From assembly GCF_023074075.1 (NCBI RefSeq), contig NZ_JADPKT010000084.1, positions 1 to 64,000 of the forward strand: a stretch of 64,000 nt of DNA. The letters run 5' to 3'. A program made the translations under genes and the position numbers. The notes beneath the pieces are model-generated. The model was given only the letters and a program-made list of their open reading frames with translations, was not told the origin of the DNA and searched no databases. The stretch comes from Bradyrhizobium sp. 138 (GTDB taxonomy: Bacteria; Pseudomonadota; Alphaproteobacteria; Rhizobiales; Xanthobacteraceae). This document shows positions 1 to 7,858 of this stretch, in pieces (position 1 is the first letter of the stretch; each line of letters opens with the position of its first letter).

Positions 1-24
1 CACGGCATAAGCCGTCCGACCATC

Positions 25-140
25 GCGCAGGGAAGGCCGAGTGATCGGCACCACCTGTATGCTGCTGTGCGGTTCTTCCTGCGTGTGCATTTCGCGCAGC
101 GGACCGCGGGTGCGAGGTCGGCACCCGGCCTTCCCTGCGC
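25..140. repeat. Inverted-repeat element at the window edge
   Basis: Two perfect 15-base arms in inverted orientation, GCGCAGGGAAGGCCG at 25-39 and CGGCCTTCCCTGCGC at 126-140, enclose about 86 bases. No credible coding frame covers this stretch. It looks like a dispersed intergenic repeat or the trailing part of one. Its left neighbour is outside the window, so its relation to an upstream gene cannot be judged. Bases 141-259, between this element and the next repeat, show nothing else that I can name. Confidence 0.5.
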
Positions 141-259
141 CCTCTTGGATTTGAGGGCGGAGTGATCAAGCAAAGCTCGGGCGATTTCAGCCGCGAGGCT
201 GCGAAGCCGTGTCTGCGGGTAACATGCGAGTTAAAGAGTTGCGATGCCGCTCCTTGTTC

Positions 260-346
260 CGTCATTGCGAGCGCAGCGAAGCAATCCAGAATCCCTCCGC
301 GGAAAGACTCTGGATTGCTTCGTCGCAAGGGCTCCTCGCAATGACG
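260..346. repeat. Palindromic intergenic repeat, family A (copy 1)
   Basis: The element begins CGTCATTGCGAGC and ends GCTCCTCGCAATGACG. Inner arms GAAGCAATCCAGA and TCTGGATTGCTTC can fold into a long hairpin. Near-identical copies lie at 41833-41912 and 60345-60458, with a degraded one near 37813-37918. All are between genes, as expected for REP-like or MITE-like elements. Confidence 0.8.
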
Positions 347-396
347 GTGTGGAGGCGGACGTGCGTTACACTCACCTCTCGTGCCCCGGACGCAGT

Positions 397-521
397 CGTA
401 GGGTGGGCAAAGGCGCTCTTGCGCCGTGCCCACGATCTCTCTCGGCCGCGAAAGATACGTGGGCACGCTTCCGCCGTCGCTCTTCGAGCTATGGCGGACA
501 AGTCGCTTTGCCCACCCTACG
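397..521. repeat. Palindromic intergenic repeat, family B (copy 1)
   Basis: It starts CGTAGGGTGGGCAAAG and ends CTTTGCCCACCCTACG, with inner GTGCCCAC/GTGGGCAC arms. Copies occur at 25553-25645 and 33979-34069. The stretch from 522 to 663 then leads to the pgm start and holds no further recognisable feature. Confidence 0.8.
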
Positions 522-663
522 GCACTGCGATTCCCCCCGAGGACTTTCGCTGCAGCCACCTACCCAAGGAACGGCCACCCCACCGCGCGTGTTGTGCCCT
601 TGGCGGCGGGCCGGCCGATGCTATGGTGCTCCGCGATCTCTTGCGACAGGACGAGGTACTTCA

Positions 664-2310
664 GTGGCTGATGTTCATCCCGCGGCGGGCAAGCAGGCTT
701 CGCCGGACGCGCTCACCAATATTCCGCGGCTGGTGACGGCCTATTTCGCCGGCAAGCCCGATGTCGCAGATCCCGCGCAGCGCGTGGCGTTCGGCACCTC
801 CGGCCATCGCGGCACCTCGTTCAAGAATACCTTCAACGAAGGCCACATCCTCGCGACCACGCAGGCCATCTGTGACTACAGACAAGAGAAGGGCCTCACC
901 GGTCCGCTCTTCATCGGCATCGACACCCATGCGCTGGCCGAGCCGGCGCTGGTCAGTGCCGTCGAAGTGTTCGCCGCCAACGGCGTCGACATCATGATCG
1001 ATAAGGACGGCGGCTACACGCCGACGCCTGTGATCTCGCACGCGATCCTCACCTACAACAAGGGCCGCAGCTCCGGCCTCGCCGACGGCGTCGTCATCAC
1101 GCCCTCGCACAATCCCCCTGAAGACGGCGGCTACAAATACAATCCGCCGCATGGCGGTCCCGCCGACACCGACGTCACGGCCGTGGTCGAGAAGCGCGCC
1201 AATGCCTATCTCGCCGATGATCTCAAGGGCGTGAAGCGCATCGACTACGACAAGGCGAAGAAAGCCGCGAACGTCCACGCCTACGACTTCATCACGCCCT
1301 ACGTCGCCGATCTCGGCCAAGTCGTCGACCTCGAGCTCGTCAAATCCGCCGGCATCAATATCGGCATCGATCCGCTCGGCGGCGCCGCCGTGCATTACTG
1401 GCATCCGATCATCGAACGCTACGGCCTCAAGGCCACCGTGGTGAACGAGGCGATCGACCCGACCTTCCGCTTCATGACGGTCGACTGGGACGGCAAGATC
1501 CGCATGGATTGCTCCTCTCCTTACGCGATGGCGAGCCTGATCGGGATGCGCGACCGCTTCGACGTCGCCTTTGCCAACGACACCGACGCCGACCGCCACG
1601 GCATCGTGACGCGCACGGGCGGCCTGATGAATCCGAACCATTATCTGGCGACGGCGATCTCCTATCTGTTCGCGCACCGCCCGAACTGGAGCAGGGATGC
1701 CGCGATCGGCAAGACCGTGGTGTCGAGCTCGATCATCGACCGCGTCGCCAGGAAGCTCGGCCGCAAGCTGGTCGAAACGCCGGTCGGTTTCAAATGGTTC
1801 GTCGACGGCCTTCTCTCCGGCGGCTTCGGCTTCGGCGGCGAGGAGAGTGCAGGGGCTTCGTTCCTGCGCCGCGACGGCGGGGTGTGGACCACCGACAAGG
1901 ACGGAATCATCCTCGGCCTGCTCGCCGCCGAGATCATGGCCAAGACCGGCCGCGACCCCAGCCAGTTGTTTGGCGATCTCACCGCCGAGTTCGGCGTGCC
2001 GCATTACGCCCGCATCGATGTCGCCGCGACAGGGCCGCAGAAGAACATTTTGAAGTCCGTCACGCCCGAGCAGCTCGGCCTGAAGGATCTCGCCGGCGAT
2101 CCAGTTCGCTCAACGCTGAGCAAGGCGCCCGGCAACGGCCAGTCCTTCGGCGGCATCAAGGTCGAGACCGATTTCGGCTGGTTCGCCGCCAGGCCGTCCG
2201 GCACCGAGGACGTCTACAAGATTTACGCCGAGAGTTTTCGCAGCACCGAGCACCTGAAGCGGATTCAGGACGAGGCCAAGGCGGGGCTGGCGAAGGTATT
2301 CGGGGCGTAG
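664..2310 (+). CDS. pgm: Phosphoglucomutase, alpha-D-glucose-phosphate specific
   Basis: Interconverts glucose 1-phosphate and glucose 6-phosphate in the cytoplasm, linking glycolysis with glycogen, trehalose and sugar-nucleotide synthesis. With a GTG start at 664 the product is 548 residues, very close to the E. coli Pgm length (546). The frame is open far upstream, but that part runs through palindromic repeats and is not protein-like; a GACGAGG ribosome-binding site precedes the GTG. Visible motifs are FGTSGHRG (43-50), the catalytic serine loop TPSHNP (Ser148), the magnesium loop DTDAD (306-310), the sugar loop GEESAG and the C-terminal phosphate loop RPSGTE. It stands alone. Confidence 0.95.
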   Translation: MADVHPAAGKQASPDALTNIPRLVTAYFAGKPDVADPAQRVAFGTSGHRGTSFKNTFNEGHILATTQAICDYRQEKGLTGPLFIGIDTHALAEPALVSAVEVFAANGVDIMIDKDGGYTPTPVISHAILTYNKGRSSGLADGVVITPSHNPPEDGGYKYNPPHGGPADTDVTAVVEKRANAYLADDLKGVKRIDYDKAKKAANVHAYDFITPYVADLGQVVDLELVKSAGINIGIDPLGGAAVHYWHPIIERYGLKATVVNEAIDPTFRFMTVDWDGKIRMDCSSPYAMASLIGMRDRFDVAFANDTDADRHGIVTRTGGLMNPNHYLATAISYLFAHRPNWSRDAAIGKTVVSSSIIDRVARKLGRKLVETPVGFKWFVDGLLSGGFGFGGEESAGASFLRRDGGVWTTDKDGIILGLLAAEIMAKTGRDPSQLFGDLTAEFGVPHYARIDVAATGPQKNILKSVTPEQLGLKDLAGDPVRSTLSKAPGNGQSFGGIKVETDFGWFAARPSGTEDVYKIYAESFRSTEHLKRIQDEAKAGLAKVFGA

Positions 2311-2390
2311 GGCGGGCCTGTAGGACTCTCGAATTGCCGCTGCGAGAGGGGCCCTTGCCGCATCTTCCGCGCGGGCCGCCGCGGTCACCG

Positions 2391-2419
2391 CCGTCATTCC
2401 CCGGTCGCGGGCAATGACA
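2391..2419. repeat. Degraded family D repeat fragment
   Basis: CCGTCATTCC followed shortly by GGGCAATGAC resembles a shortened version of the CGTCATTCCGGG...CCCGGAATGACG element seen at 49265-49368. It lies between pgm and the van-like operon. Confidence 0.35.
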
Positions 2420-2434
2420 GTGGAGCAGCTTTTA

Positions 2435-2515
2435 TGTATACACATCACCATAATTAGGTATTATAATACACCATATTTGGCCTTGATCGATCCTATCCGT
2501 CCGCTATTGTATACA
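2435..2515. promoter_or_regulatory. Paired TGTATACA operators upstream of the Rieske oxygenase operon
   Basis: Two identical 8-base palindromes TGTATACA lie at 2435-2442 and 2508-2515, 73 bases apart centre to centre (about seven helical turns). A perfect 12-base palindrome GTATTATAATAC (2458-2469) lies between them. The region is very AT-rich against a GC-rich background. The operon encodes a GntR/FCD regulator, a family that binds short palindromes of this kind, so autoregulation through these sites is the likely reading. This is an inference from sequence only. Confidence 0.55.
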
Positions 2516-2547
2516 TAACGTATTCATAAGCCGTGGGAGTGAGACCG

Positions 2548-3597
2548 ATGACAAAGCCCTTCCCGATGAACGCCTGGTACGCCGCCGCCTGGGACGCCGA
2601 GGTGAAGCCGGCGCTGCTGCCGCGGACGATCTGCGGCAAGCACATCGTGATGTATCGCAAGGCCGACGGCTCGGTCGCTGCACTCGAGGATGCCTGCTGG
2701 CATCGCCTGGTGCCGCTGTCCAAGGGCCGGCTCGAAGGCGACACTGTCGTCTGCGGCTATCACGGCTTGAAATACAACGCGCAGGGTCGCTGCACCTTCA
2801 TGCCCTCGCAGGAGACCATCAACCCGTCGGCCTGCGTGCGCGCCTATCCCGTGGTCGAGCGCCATCGCTACATCTGGCTGTGGATGGGCGATCCCGCGCT
2901 GGCCGATCCCGCGCTGGTGCCGGACATGCACTGGAATCACGATCCGGCCTGGGCCGGCGACGGCAAGACCATCCACGTCAAATGCGATTACCGCCTCGTG
3001 CTCGACAATCTCATGGATCTCACCCACGAGACCTTCGTGCACGGCTCCTCGATCGGCAACGAGGCCGTCGCCGAAGCGCCGTTCGACGTCACCCATGGCG
3101 AGAAGACTGTTACCGTGACGCGCTGGATGCGCGGTATCGAGCCGCCGCCGTTCTGGGCCAAGCAGCTCGGCAAGAGCGGCCTGGTCGACCGCTGGCAGAT
3201 CATCCGTTTCGAGGCGCCGTGCACCATCGCGATCGACGTCGGCGTTGCGCCGACCGGCACCGGCGCGCCGGAAGGCGATCGCTCGCAGGGCGTCAACGGC
3301 TTCGTGCTCAACACCATCACGCCGGAGACCGAGAAGACCTGTCATTATTTCTGGGCCTTCGTGCGCAACTATCAGCTCGACGAGCAGCGCATCACCAGCG
3401 AGATCCGCGAGGGCGTCTCCGGCATCTTCCGGGAGGACGAATTGATCCTCGAGGCGCAGCAGCGCGCCATGGACGAGAACCCCGACCGCATCTTCTACAA
3501 CCTCAACATCGATGCCGGCGCGATGTGGTCGCGCAAGCTGATCGACAGGATGGTGGCGAAGGAAAATCCGCCGCAGCACCTTCAGGCCGCGGAGTAG
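2548..3597 (+). CDS. Rieske non-heme iron oxygenase, VanA-type (aromatic O-demethylase oxygenase subunit)
   Basis: Oxygenase component of a two-component monooxygenase like vanillate O-demethylase. A Rieske [2Fe-2S] domain is visible with ligands Cys50, His52, Cys69 and His72 (CWH ... CGYHG). A mononuclear iron site follows, with LMDLTHETFVH giving His160 and His165. Length 349 residues is normal for VanA-like proteins. ATG 2548 is chosen because GGGAGTGAG stands just upstream; an in-frame GTG at 2533 is less likely. The next two genes encode its regulator and its reductase. The substrate is not determined by sequence: vanillate is the classic one, but other methoxy- or dimethyl compounds are used in this family. 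Confidence 0.9.
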   Translation: MTKPFPMNAWYAAAWDAEVKPALLPRTICGKHIVMYRKADGSVAALEDACWHRLVPLSKGRLEGDTVVCGYHGLKYNAQGRCTFMPSQETINPSACVRAYPVVERHRYIWLWMGDPALADPALVPDMHWNHDPAWAGDGKTIHVKCDYRLVLDNLMDLTHETFVHGSSIGNEAVAEAPFDVTHGEKTVTVTRWMRGIEPPPFWAKQLGKSGLVDRWQIIRFEAPCTIAIDVGVAPTGTGAPEGDRSQGVNGFVLNTITPETEKTCHYFWAFVRNYQLDEQRITSEIREGVSGIFREDELILEAQQRAMDENPDRIFYNLNIDAGAMWSRKLIDRMVAKENPPQHLQAAE

Positions 3598-3600
3598 ATC

Positions 3601-4353
3601 ATGGCCGAGCGTGAGGTCGACCGCTCCGTCTCGCAGACCGTGAAGGCGCAGCTCGCGCTGCGCGACCAGATCCTGTCGGGCGCCTTGCGCCCCGGCGAGC
3701 GCATCTCCGAACTCCAGGCGGTGGAAACCACCGGCGCCTCGCGCACCCCGGTGCGCATGGCGCTGGTGCGGCTGGAGGAGGAGGGGCTGCTGGAAGCGAT
3801 CCCCTCCGGCGGTTTCATGGTGAAGGCGTTTTCGGAGCGCGACATCTCCGATTCCATCGAGCTGCGCGGCACGCTGGAAGGTCTCGCCGCCCGCTTTGCC
3901 GCCGAGCGCGGCGTCTCCGCGCGCGAGCTCGAACCGCTGAAGGAATGCCTCGGTGCGATCGACGAGCTGTTGCGCCAGGTGCCGATCTCGGTCGACGCGT
4001 TTTCGTCCTATGTCGCGCTGAACGCGCGCTTCCATGCGCTGCTCACGGAACTATCGCGTAGCCCGCCCTTGATCCGCCAGATCGACCGCGCCTCGGCGCT
4101 GCCGTTTGCTTCGCCAAGCGGCTTCGTGATGGCGCAGTCGGCGCTGCCCGAGGCGCAGCAGATCCTGATCATCGGCCAGGAGCACCATCGCGTCGTGATC
4201 GACGCCATCGAGAATCGCGAGGGTGCGCGCGCCGAAGCGATCATGCGCGAGCACGCGCGGCTCGCCGTGCGAAACCTGCGCCTTGCGCTGCGCAATCGCA
4301 CCCATCTCGACCTCTTGCCGGCGCTCGCGCTGATCAAGACCGCAACCGATTGA
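3601..4353 (+). CDS. GntR-family transcriptional regulator with FCD domain (VanR-like)
   Basis: A 250-residue regulator. The N-terminal 70 or so residues form a winged helix typical of GntR (LRDQILSGALRPGERISE, then SRTPVRMALVRLEEEGLLEA). The rest is an all-helical FCD ligand-binding domain with the pattern LRGTLEGLAARFAAERG and two later metal-type histidine regions (NARFHALL, HHRVVIDAI). It begins 3 bases after the oxygenase stop and is followed 10 bases later by the reductase gene, so it is embedded in its own target operon. It probably represses the operon through the TGTATACA sites until an aromatic effector binds. Confidence 0.88.
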   Translation: MAEREVDRSVSQTVKAQLALRDQILSGALRPGERISELQAVETTGASRTPVRMALVRLEEEGLLEAIPSGGFMVKAFSERDISDSIELRGTLEGLAARFAAERGVSARELEPLKECLGAIDELLRQVPISVDAFSSYVALNARFHALLTELSRSPPLIRQIDRASALPFASPSGFVMAQSALPEAQQILIIGQEHHRVVIDAIENREGARAEAIMREHARLAVRNLRLALRNRTHLDLLPALALIKTATD

Positions 4354-4363
4354 GGCAATAGCC

Positions 4364-5344
4364 ATGCGCTTCATCGAAACCTGGATTCCCGCGACGCTGG
4401 TCTCGACCCGCGATCTCGCTCCCGGCATCCGCGAATTCCTGATCCGGCCCGATCAGTTCGACGGTGCGGCCTATCCGGTCGGCAGCCACATCAATGTCAG
4501 CGTCACCATCGACGGCCTGCCGGAGACGCGGTCCTATTCCCTGGTCGGCGAGGCCACCTCGCAAGGCCTCAAGATCGCCGTGCGCCGCGCTGATGATTCC
4601 CGCGGCGGCTCGCGCTACATGTGGCAGCTCGCGCCGGGTGCGCGGCTCGACATCACGCAGCCGGCCTCGCTGCTTGCCGTCGATTGGGCGCGCGAACGCT
4701 ACTGCCTGATCGCGGGTGGCATCGGCATCACGCCGATCCTCGGCGCCGCGCAGGCACTGGCGCGGCGCGGGGCCGATGTCACGCTGCATTATGCGGTGCG
4801 CTCGCGCGGCGAGGCCGCCTATCTCGACGATCTCGCCGCGATGCTCGGCGATCGCCTGGTCGTTCATGCCAGCGACGAAGGCCGGCGGCTCGATCTCGAC
4901 GCGCTGTTCGCCTCAATGCCGCAAGGCGCGCTGGCCCTGTTCTGCGGTCCGATGCGGATGCTCGACGCCGCGCGTCATGCCTGGATCGGCGCCGGCCATC
5001 CGCTCCCCGACCTGCGCTACGAGACCTTCGGCTCCAGCGGCACGCTGCCGACCGAGACCTTTCGCGTGCGCCTGAAGGGCTCCGATGTCGAGCTCGAAAT
5101 ACCCCGAGAACGCTCGATGCTGGATGTGCTCAATGCCAGCGGCCACGACGTGATGTACGATTGCAAACGCGGTGAATGCGGCCTCTGCGCCATCGATGTG
5201 GTCGAGGTCGACGGCGAGATCGACCATCGCGACGTCTTCTTCAGTGACCATCAGAAACAGAGCAACCAGAAGATCTGCGCTTGCGTCTCGCGGGCAAGGG
5301 GCACGATCACGGTGGATACCTTGCTGCGCGCGGATGCGATTTGA
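4364..5344 (+). CDS. Ferredoxin reductase-type oxidoreductase, VanB-like (FMN, NAD(P)H, [2Fe-2S])
   Basis: Reductase partner of the Rieske oxygenase: it passes electrons from NAD(P)H through flavin to a plant-type [2Fe-2S] centre. At 326 residues it has the phthalate dioxygenase reductase order: flavin domain (RSYSLVGE near 56-63), nucleotide domain (AGGIGITPIL near 117-126, FCGPMRML near 193) and C-terminal ferredoxin domain with Cys267, Cys272, Cys275 and Cys307. It is last in the three-gene operon and is followed by a family C repeat before the convergent gene. Confidence 0.9.
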   Translation: MRFIETWIPATLVSTRDLAPGIREFLIRPDQFDGAAYPVGSHINVSVTIDGLPETRSYSLVGEATSQGLKIAVRRADDSRGGSRYMWQLAPGARLDITQPASLLAVDWARERYCLIAGGIGITPILGAAQALARRGADVTLHYAVRSRGEAAYLDDLAAMLGDRLVVHASDEGRRLDLDALFASMPQGALALFCGPMRMLDAARHAWIGAGHPLPDLRYETFGSSGTLPTETFRVRLKGSDVELEIPRERSMLDVLNASGHDVMYDCKRGECGLCAIDVVEVDGEIDHRDVFFSDHQKQSNQKICACVSRARGTITVDTLLRADAI

Positions 5345-5379
5345 TGAGAGCTTGTTGGAAGAAATAGACTCCGCCGCAG

Positions 5380-5510
5380 GCTCCACCTCTCCCGCTTGCG
5401 GGAGAGGTCGCGCCGAAGGCGCGGGTGAGGGCTCTCTCCTCTGGGGGAATCCCTCTACGGAGACACCCTCTCCCCAACCCTCTCCCGCAAGCGGGCGAGG
5501 GGGCTCACCG
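5380..5510. repeat. Palindromic intergenic repeat, family C
   Basis: CTCTCCCGCTTGCGGGAGAG forms a near-perfect hairpin at the left. The right part carries CCCTCTCCCGCAAGCGGG and GAGGG, inverted relative to the left. It fills the gap between the convergent reductase and GGDEF-EAL genes. This kind of C/G-rich element is common between genes in the group. Only one copy is in this window. Confidence 0.65.
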
Positions 5511-5548
5511 CTGTCGTGGTCGTCAGTCAGGTCAAATCTCAATTCCAA

Positions 5549-7510
5549 TTACGCCGCGTAAATCGCCCGAAGCTTCTTCGTCTCCAGCAGCGCCAGCACG
5601 CGATCCGCCGGCACCGAGCGGCTGATCAGATAGCCCTGCACCTCGTCGCAACTGATCTGCCTGAGATATTCGAGCTGGTCGGCGGTCTCGACTCCCTCGG
5701 CCACCACACCGATGTTGAGGTCGCGCGCAAGGCCGACCACCGATTTCACGATCGCGGCGCAGTCCGGCTGCACCAACATGTCGCGGATGAAGGACTGGTC
5801 GATCTTGATGCGGCTGAACGGCAGCTTGCGCAAATAGGTGAGGGAGGAGAAGCCCGTCCCGAAATCGTCCAGCGCCACGGTGACGCCGAGCTGCAGCAGC
5901 GCGTTCAGGACCGACTCGGCCGAGCCGTATTTCGACAGCAACATCGATTCCGTGATCTCGATCTCGAGCCGGTGCGGCGCGATCTTGGCGTCGCTGAGTG
6001 CCTGCACGATGGTCTGGAGGATGCCGGCGTTGTGAAACTGCGCCGCGGAGAAATTCACGGCGACCCTGATCTCGTCCGGCCACTTGGCAACGGTCGCGCA
6101 GGCGCGGCGGACGACCCATTCGCCGATCTCGTGGATCAGTCCGGTCTCCTCCGCAATCGGAATGAACTCGCTCGGCGGCACCAGTCCGCGTTCCGGATGT
6201 TGCCAGCGGAGCAGCGCCTCGAAGCCGGTGATCCGGCCTTCGTCGAGATCGAGGAACGGCTGAAACACGAGGAACAGCTCGTTTCGCGCGATCGCGCCGG
6301 CGAGATCTGATTGCAGCGCCTTGCGATCGCGCGAGACCCTGTCGTCGACTTCCTCGAAGAAGCGGATCGTGCCCGGCCCCGCCTTTTTGGCGCGGTAGAG
6401 CGCGGCATCGGCATTCTTCATGACGTCGAGCGGCGTCGTGCCGTCGCGCGGTGCCAGCACGATGCCGACGCTGGTCGCGCCCACGATCTGGCGGCCTTCG
6501 ATCTGGAACGGCTCCTGGAAGGCTGCGACGAAGCGCTCGGCGATCTCGAGTGCTTCCTCCGGGCGCGCCAGATTGGCCATCACCAGCGCGAACTCGTCGC
6601 CGCCGATGCGCGCGACATGTTCGGCCGCGCGCGTGCAGCGCTGCAGGCGGCTCGCGATCTGGACCAGAAATTCGTCGCCGGCAGGATGGCCGAACTTGTC
6701 GTTGACCTCCTTGAAGCGATCGAGATCGAGCAGGAGTACCGCGAACTCCTCGCCGGACAACGCGAGCCGTTTCAAGGCGGCATCGAGCGTTTCGTTGAAG
6801 GCGACGCGGTTGGGCAGATGGGTCAGAGGATCCAGCCGCACCGTCCGCTCCGCCTCGATCTGCCGCATCACGCGACGCGCGAACGTGAACGAATTGACGA
6901 ACACGCCGCGGATCAGCACGCTTCCGTAGACCACGACGAGGAAGGCGATCAGCAGGAAGGCGAGATCGCCATTCCTGCCGAGGCAGATGGCGATGCCAAG
7001 GAAGATCGGCGCCGTGAAGGCAATGGCTGCGATCGGGATCGTGGCGAAGGCGAGCGCGCCGCCGGCCAGCATGCCCGAGCACAGGCAGGTGATGACGAGT
7101 TGGCCGCCGGTCGAGGCATCGGCGAAGAAGGCGACGGGAACGATGCCCCAGGCCGCGCCGAGGATGAACGCGTTACGCACCAGCCGGTGCATGGCGCGGC
7201 GCGAGACGAATTGCGGTTTTGTGATGTGGCGCGCGGCGTGGGATTGCACGCCGAATCCAATCGCGGCGGCGGCGACAGCGACCGCCCAGATCAGGGCAGG
7301 CATCCTGTCCGGCGACGGCCACAGTGCGATGGCCAGCACGATTGCGTTGCAGGCATTGGCAAGCATGATGCCGACGGAATAGCCGAGCACCAGCGACATC
7401 TGTTCGGCCCGGATATGTCCGGCCGCGGCCTCGTCGGTTGCGGGACCGCCAAAGGCCGACAGATCGCCGGCAAACAGCCGCGCGACATAGCTGGTCGTTT
7501 GAGTCCGCAT
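5549..7510 (-). CDS. Membrane-bound GGDEF-EAL protein (c-di-GMP synthesis/hydrolysis)
   Basis: Turnover of the second messenger cyclic di-GMP at the inner membrane. With ATG at 7510 it is 653 residues; a TTG at 7567 would add 19. About six hydrophobic segments lie between residues 40 and 203. The GGDEF domain has an intact GGDEF active site at 303-307. The EAL domain has EALLRW starting at 431 and the DDFGTG motif. The usual inhibitory RxxD site five residues before GGDEF reads RAAE (294-297), so product inhibition may be lost. Both active sites look complete, so the net direction cannot be told. It is monocistronic. Confidence 0.92.
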   Translation of the reverse strand: MRTQTTSYVARLFAGDLSAFGGPATDEAAAGHIRAEQMSLVLGYSVGIMLANACNAIVLAIALWPSPDRMPALIWAVAVAAAAIGFGVQSHAARHITKPQFVSRRAMHRLVRNAFILGAAWGIVPVAFFADASTGGQLVITCLCSGMLAGGALAFATIPIAAIAFTAPIFLGIAICLGRNGDLAFLLIAFLVVVYGSVLIRGVFVNSFTFARRVMRQIEAERTVRLDPLTHLPNRVAFNETLDAALKRLALSGEEFAVLLLDLDRFKEVNDKFGHPAGDEFLVQIASRLQRCTRAAEHVARIGGDEFALVMANLARPEEALEIAERFVAAFQEPFQIEGRQIVGATSVGIVLAPRDGTTPLDVMKNADAALYRAKKAGPGTIRFFEEVDDRVSRDRKALQSDLAGAIARNELFLVFQPFLDLDEGRITGFEALLRWQHPERGLVPPSEFIPIAEETGLIHEIGEWVVRRACATVAKWPDEIRVAVNFSAAQFHNAGILQTIVQALSDAKIAPHRLEIEITESMLLSKYGSAESVLNALLQLGVTVALDDFGTGFSSLTYLRKLPFSRIKIDQSFIRDMLVQPDCAAIVKSVVGLARDLNIGVVAEGVETADQLEYLRQISCDEVQGYLISRSVPADRVLALLETKKLRAIYAA

Positions 7511-7638
7511 TCCAGAGCCTAGCAGCTTGGGCCGTTCGTCCGGCGCGGAAGCGAGAATTCGCTGCAAAACTTTGACGAACTATGAATTATCCCCGGCTGC
7601 GGCGCTCGGCGCGACCACTTCTGTGTGTTCGAACCGCG

Positions 7639-7659
7639 GTATCGATAACAAATCGATAC
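7639..7659. promoter_or_regulatory. 21-base inverted repeat in a divergent promoter region
   Basis: GTATCGAT (7639-7646) and ATCGATAC (7652-7659) form perfect 8-base arms with a 5-base spacer AACAA. The element lies in the 348-base gap 7511-7858 between the divergently transcribed GGDEF-EAL gene and a membrane protein gene. It looks like a repressor or activator operator; the binding protein is unknown. The rest of the gap shows no gene or other clear signal. Confidence 0.4.
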
Positions 7660-7858
7660 AAATGCGCGATGGCTGGGAGAGGGCCGTCACCCGCGCCGAC
7701 TGCTTCGGATCGTCATAGAACCGCTGCTCGATCGGCTTTTGGCCGCACCGTCGGCCGGGACGAGACGCTCTCCTTGATCAGTGATAGGTTTCGTGGACGG
7801 CCGAGGCGTCCGCGCGGCGGGTCGTTAACGGATGCATTTGCGATCCCGAGGGCCGTCC

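Noticed and set aside
244..663. In-frame upstream extension of pgm by 140 codons
   Set aside because: It runs through two palindromic repeats and is low in family similarity; a GTG at 664 with a ribosome-binding site gives the normal Pgm length.
661..2004. Long open frame antisense to pgm
   Set aside because: It is a GC-bias shadow with Arg/Asp/Val-rich composition and no domain pattern.
2524..4035. Long antisense frame of about 500 codons across the van-like oxygenase and regulator genes
   Set aside because: Composition is typical of a reverse-frame shadow, and the forward genes have clear catalytic motifs.
5516..7522. Two long forward frames opposite the GGDEF-EAL gene
   Set aside because: No recognisable domain; they mirror the codon bias of the real gene on the other strand.
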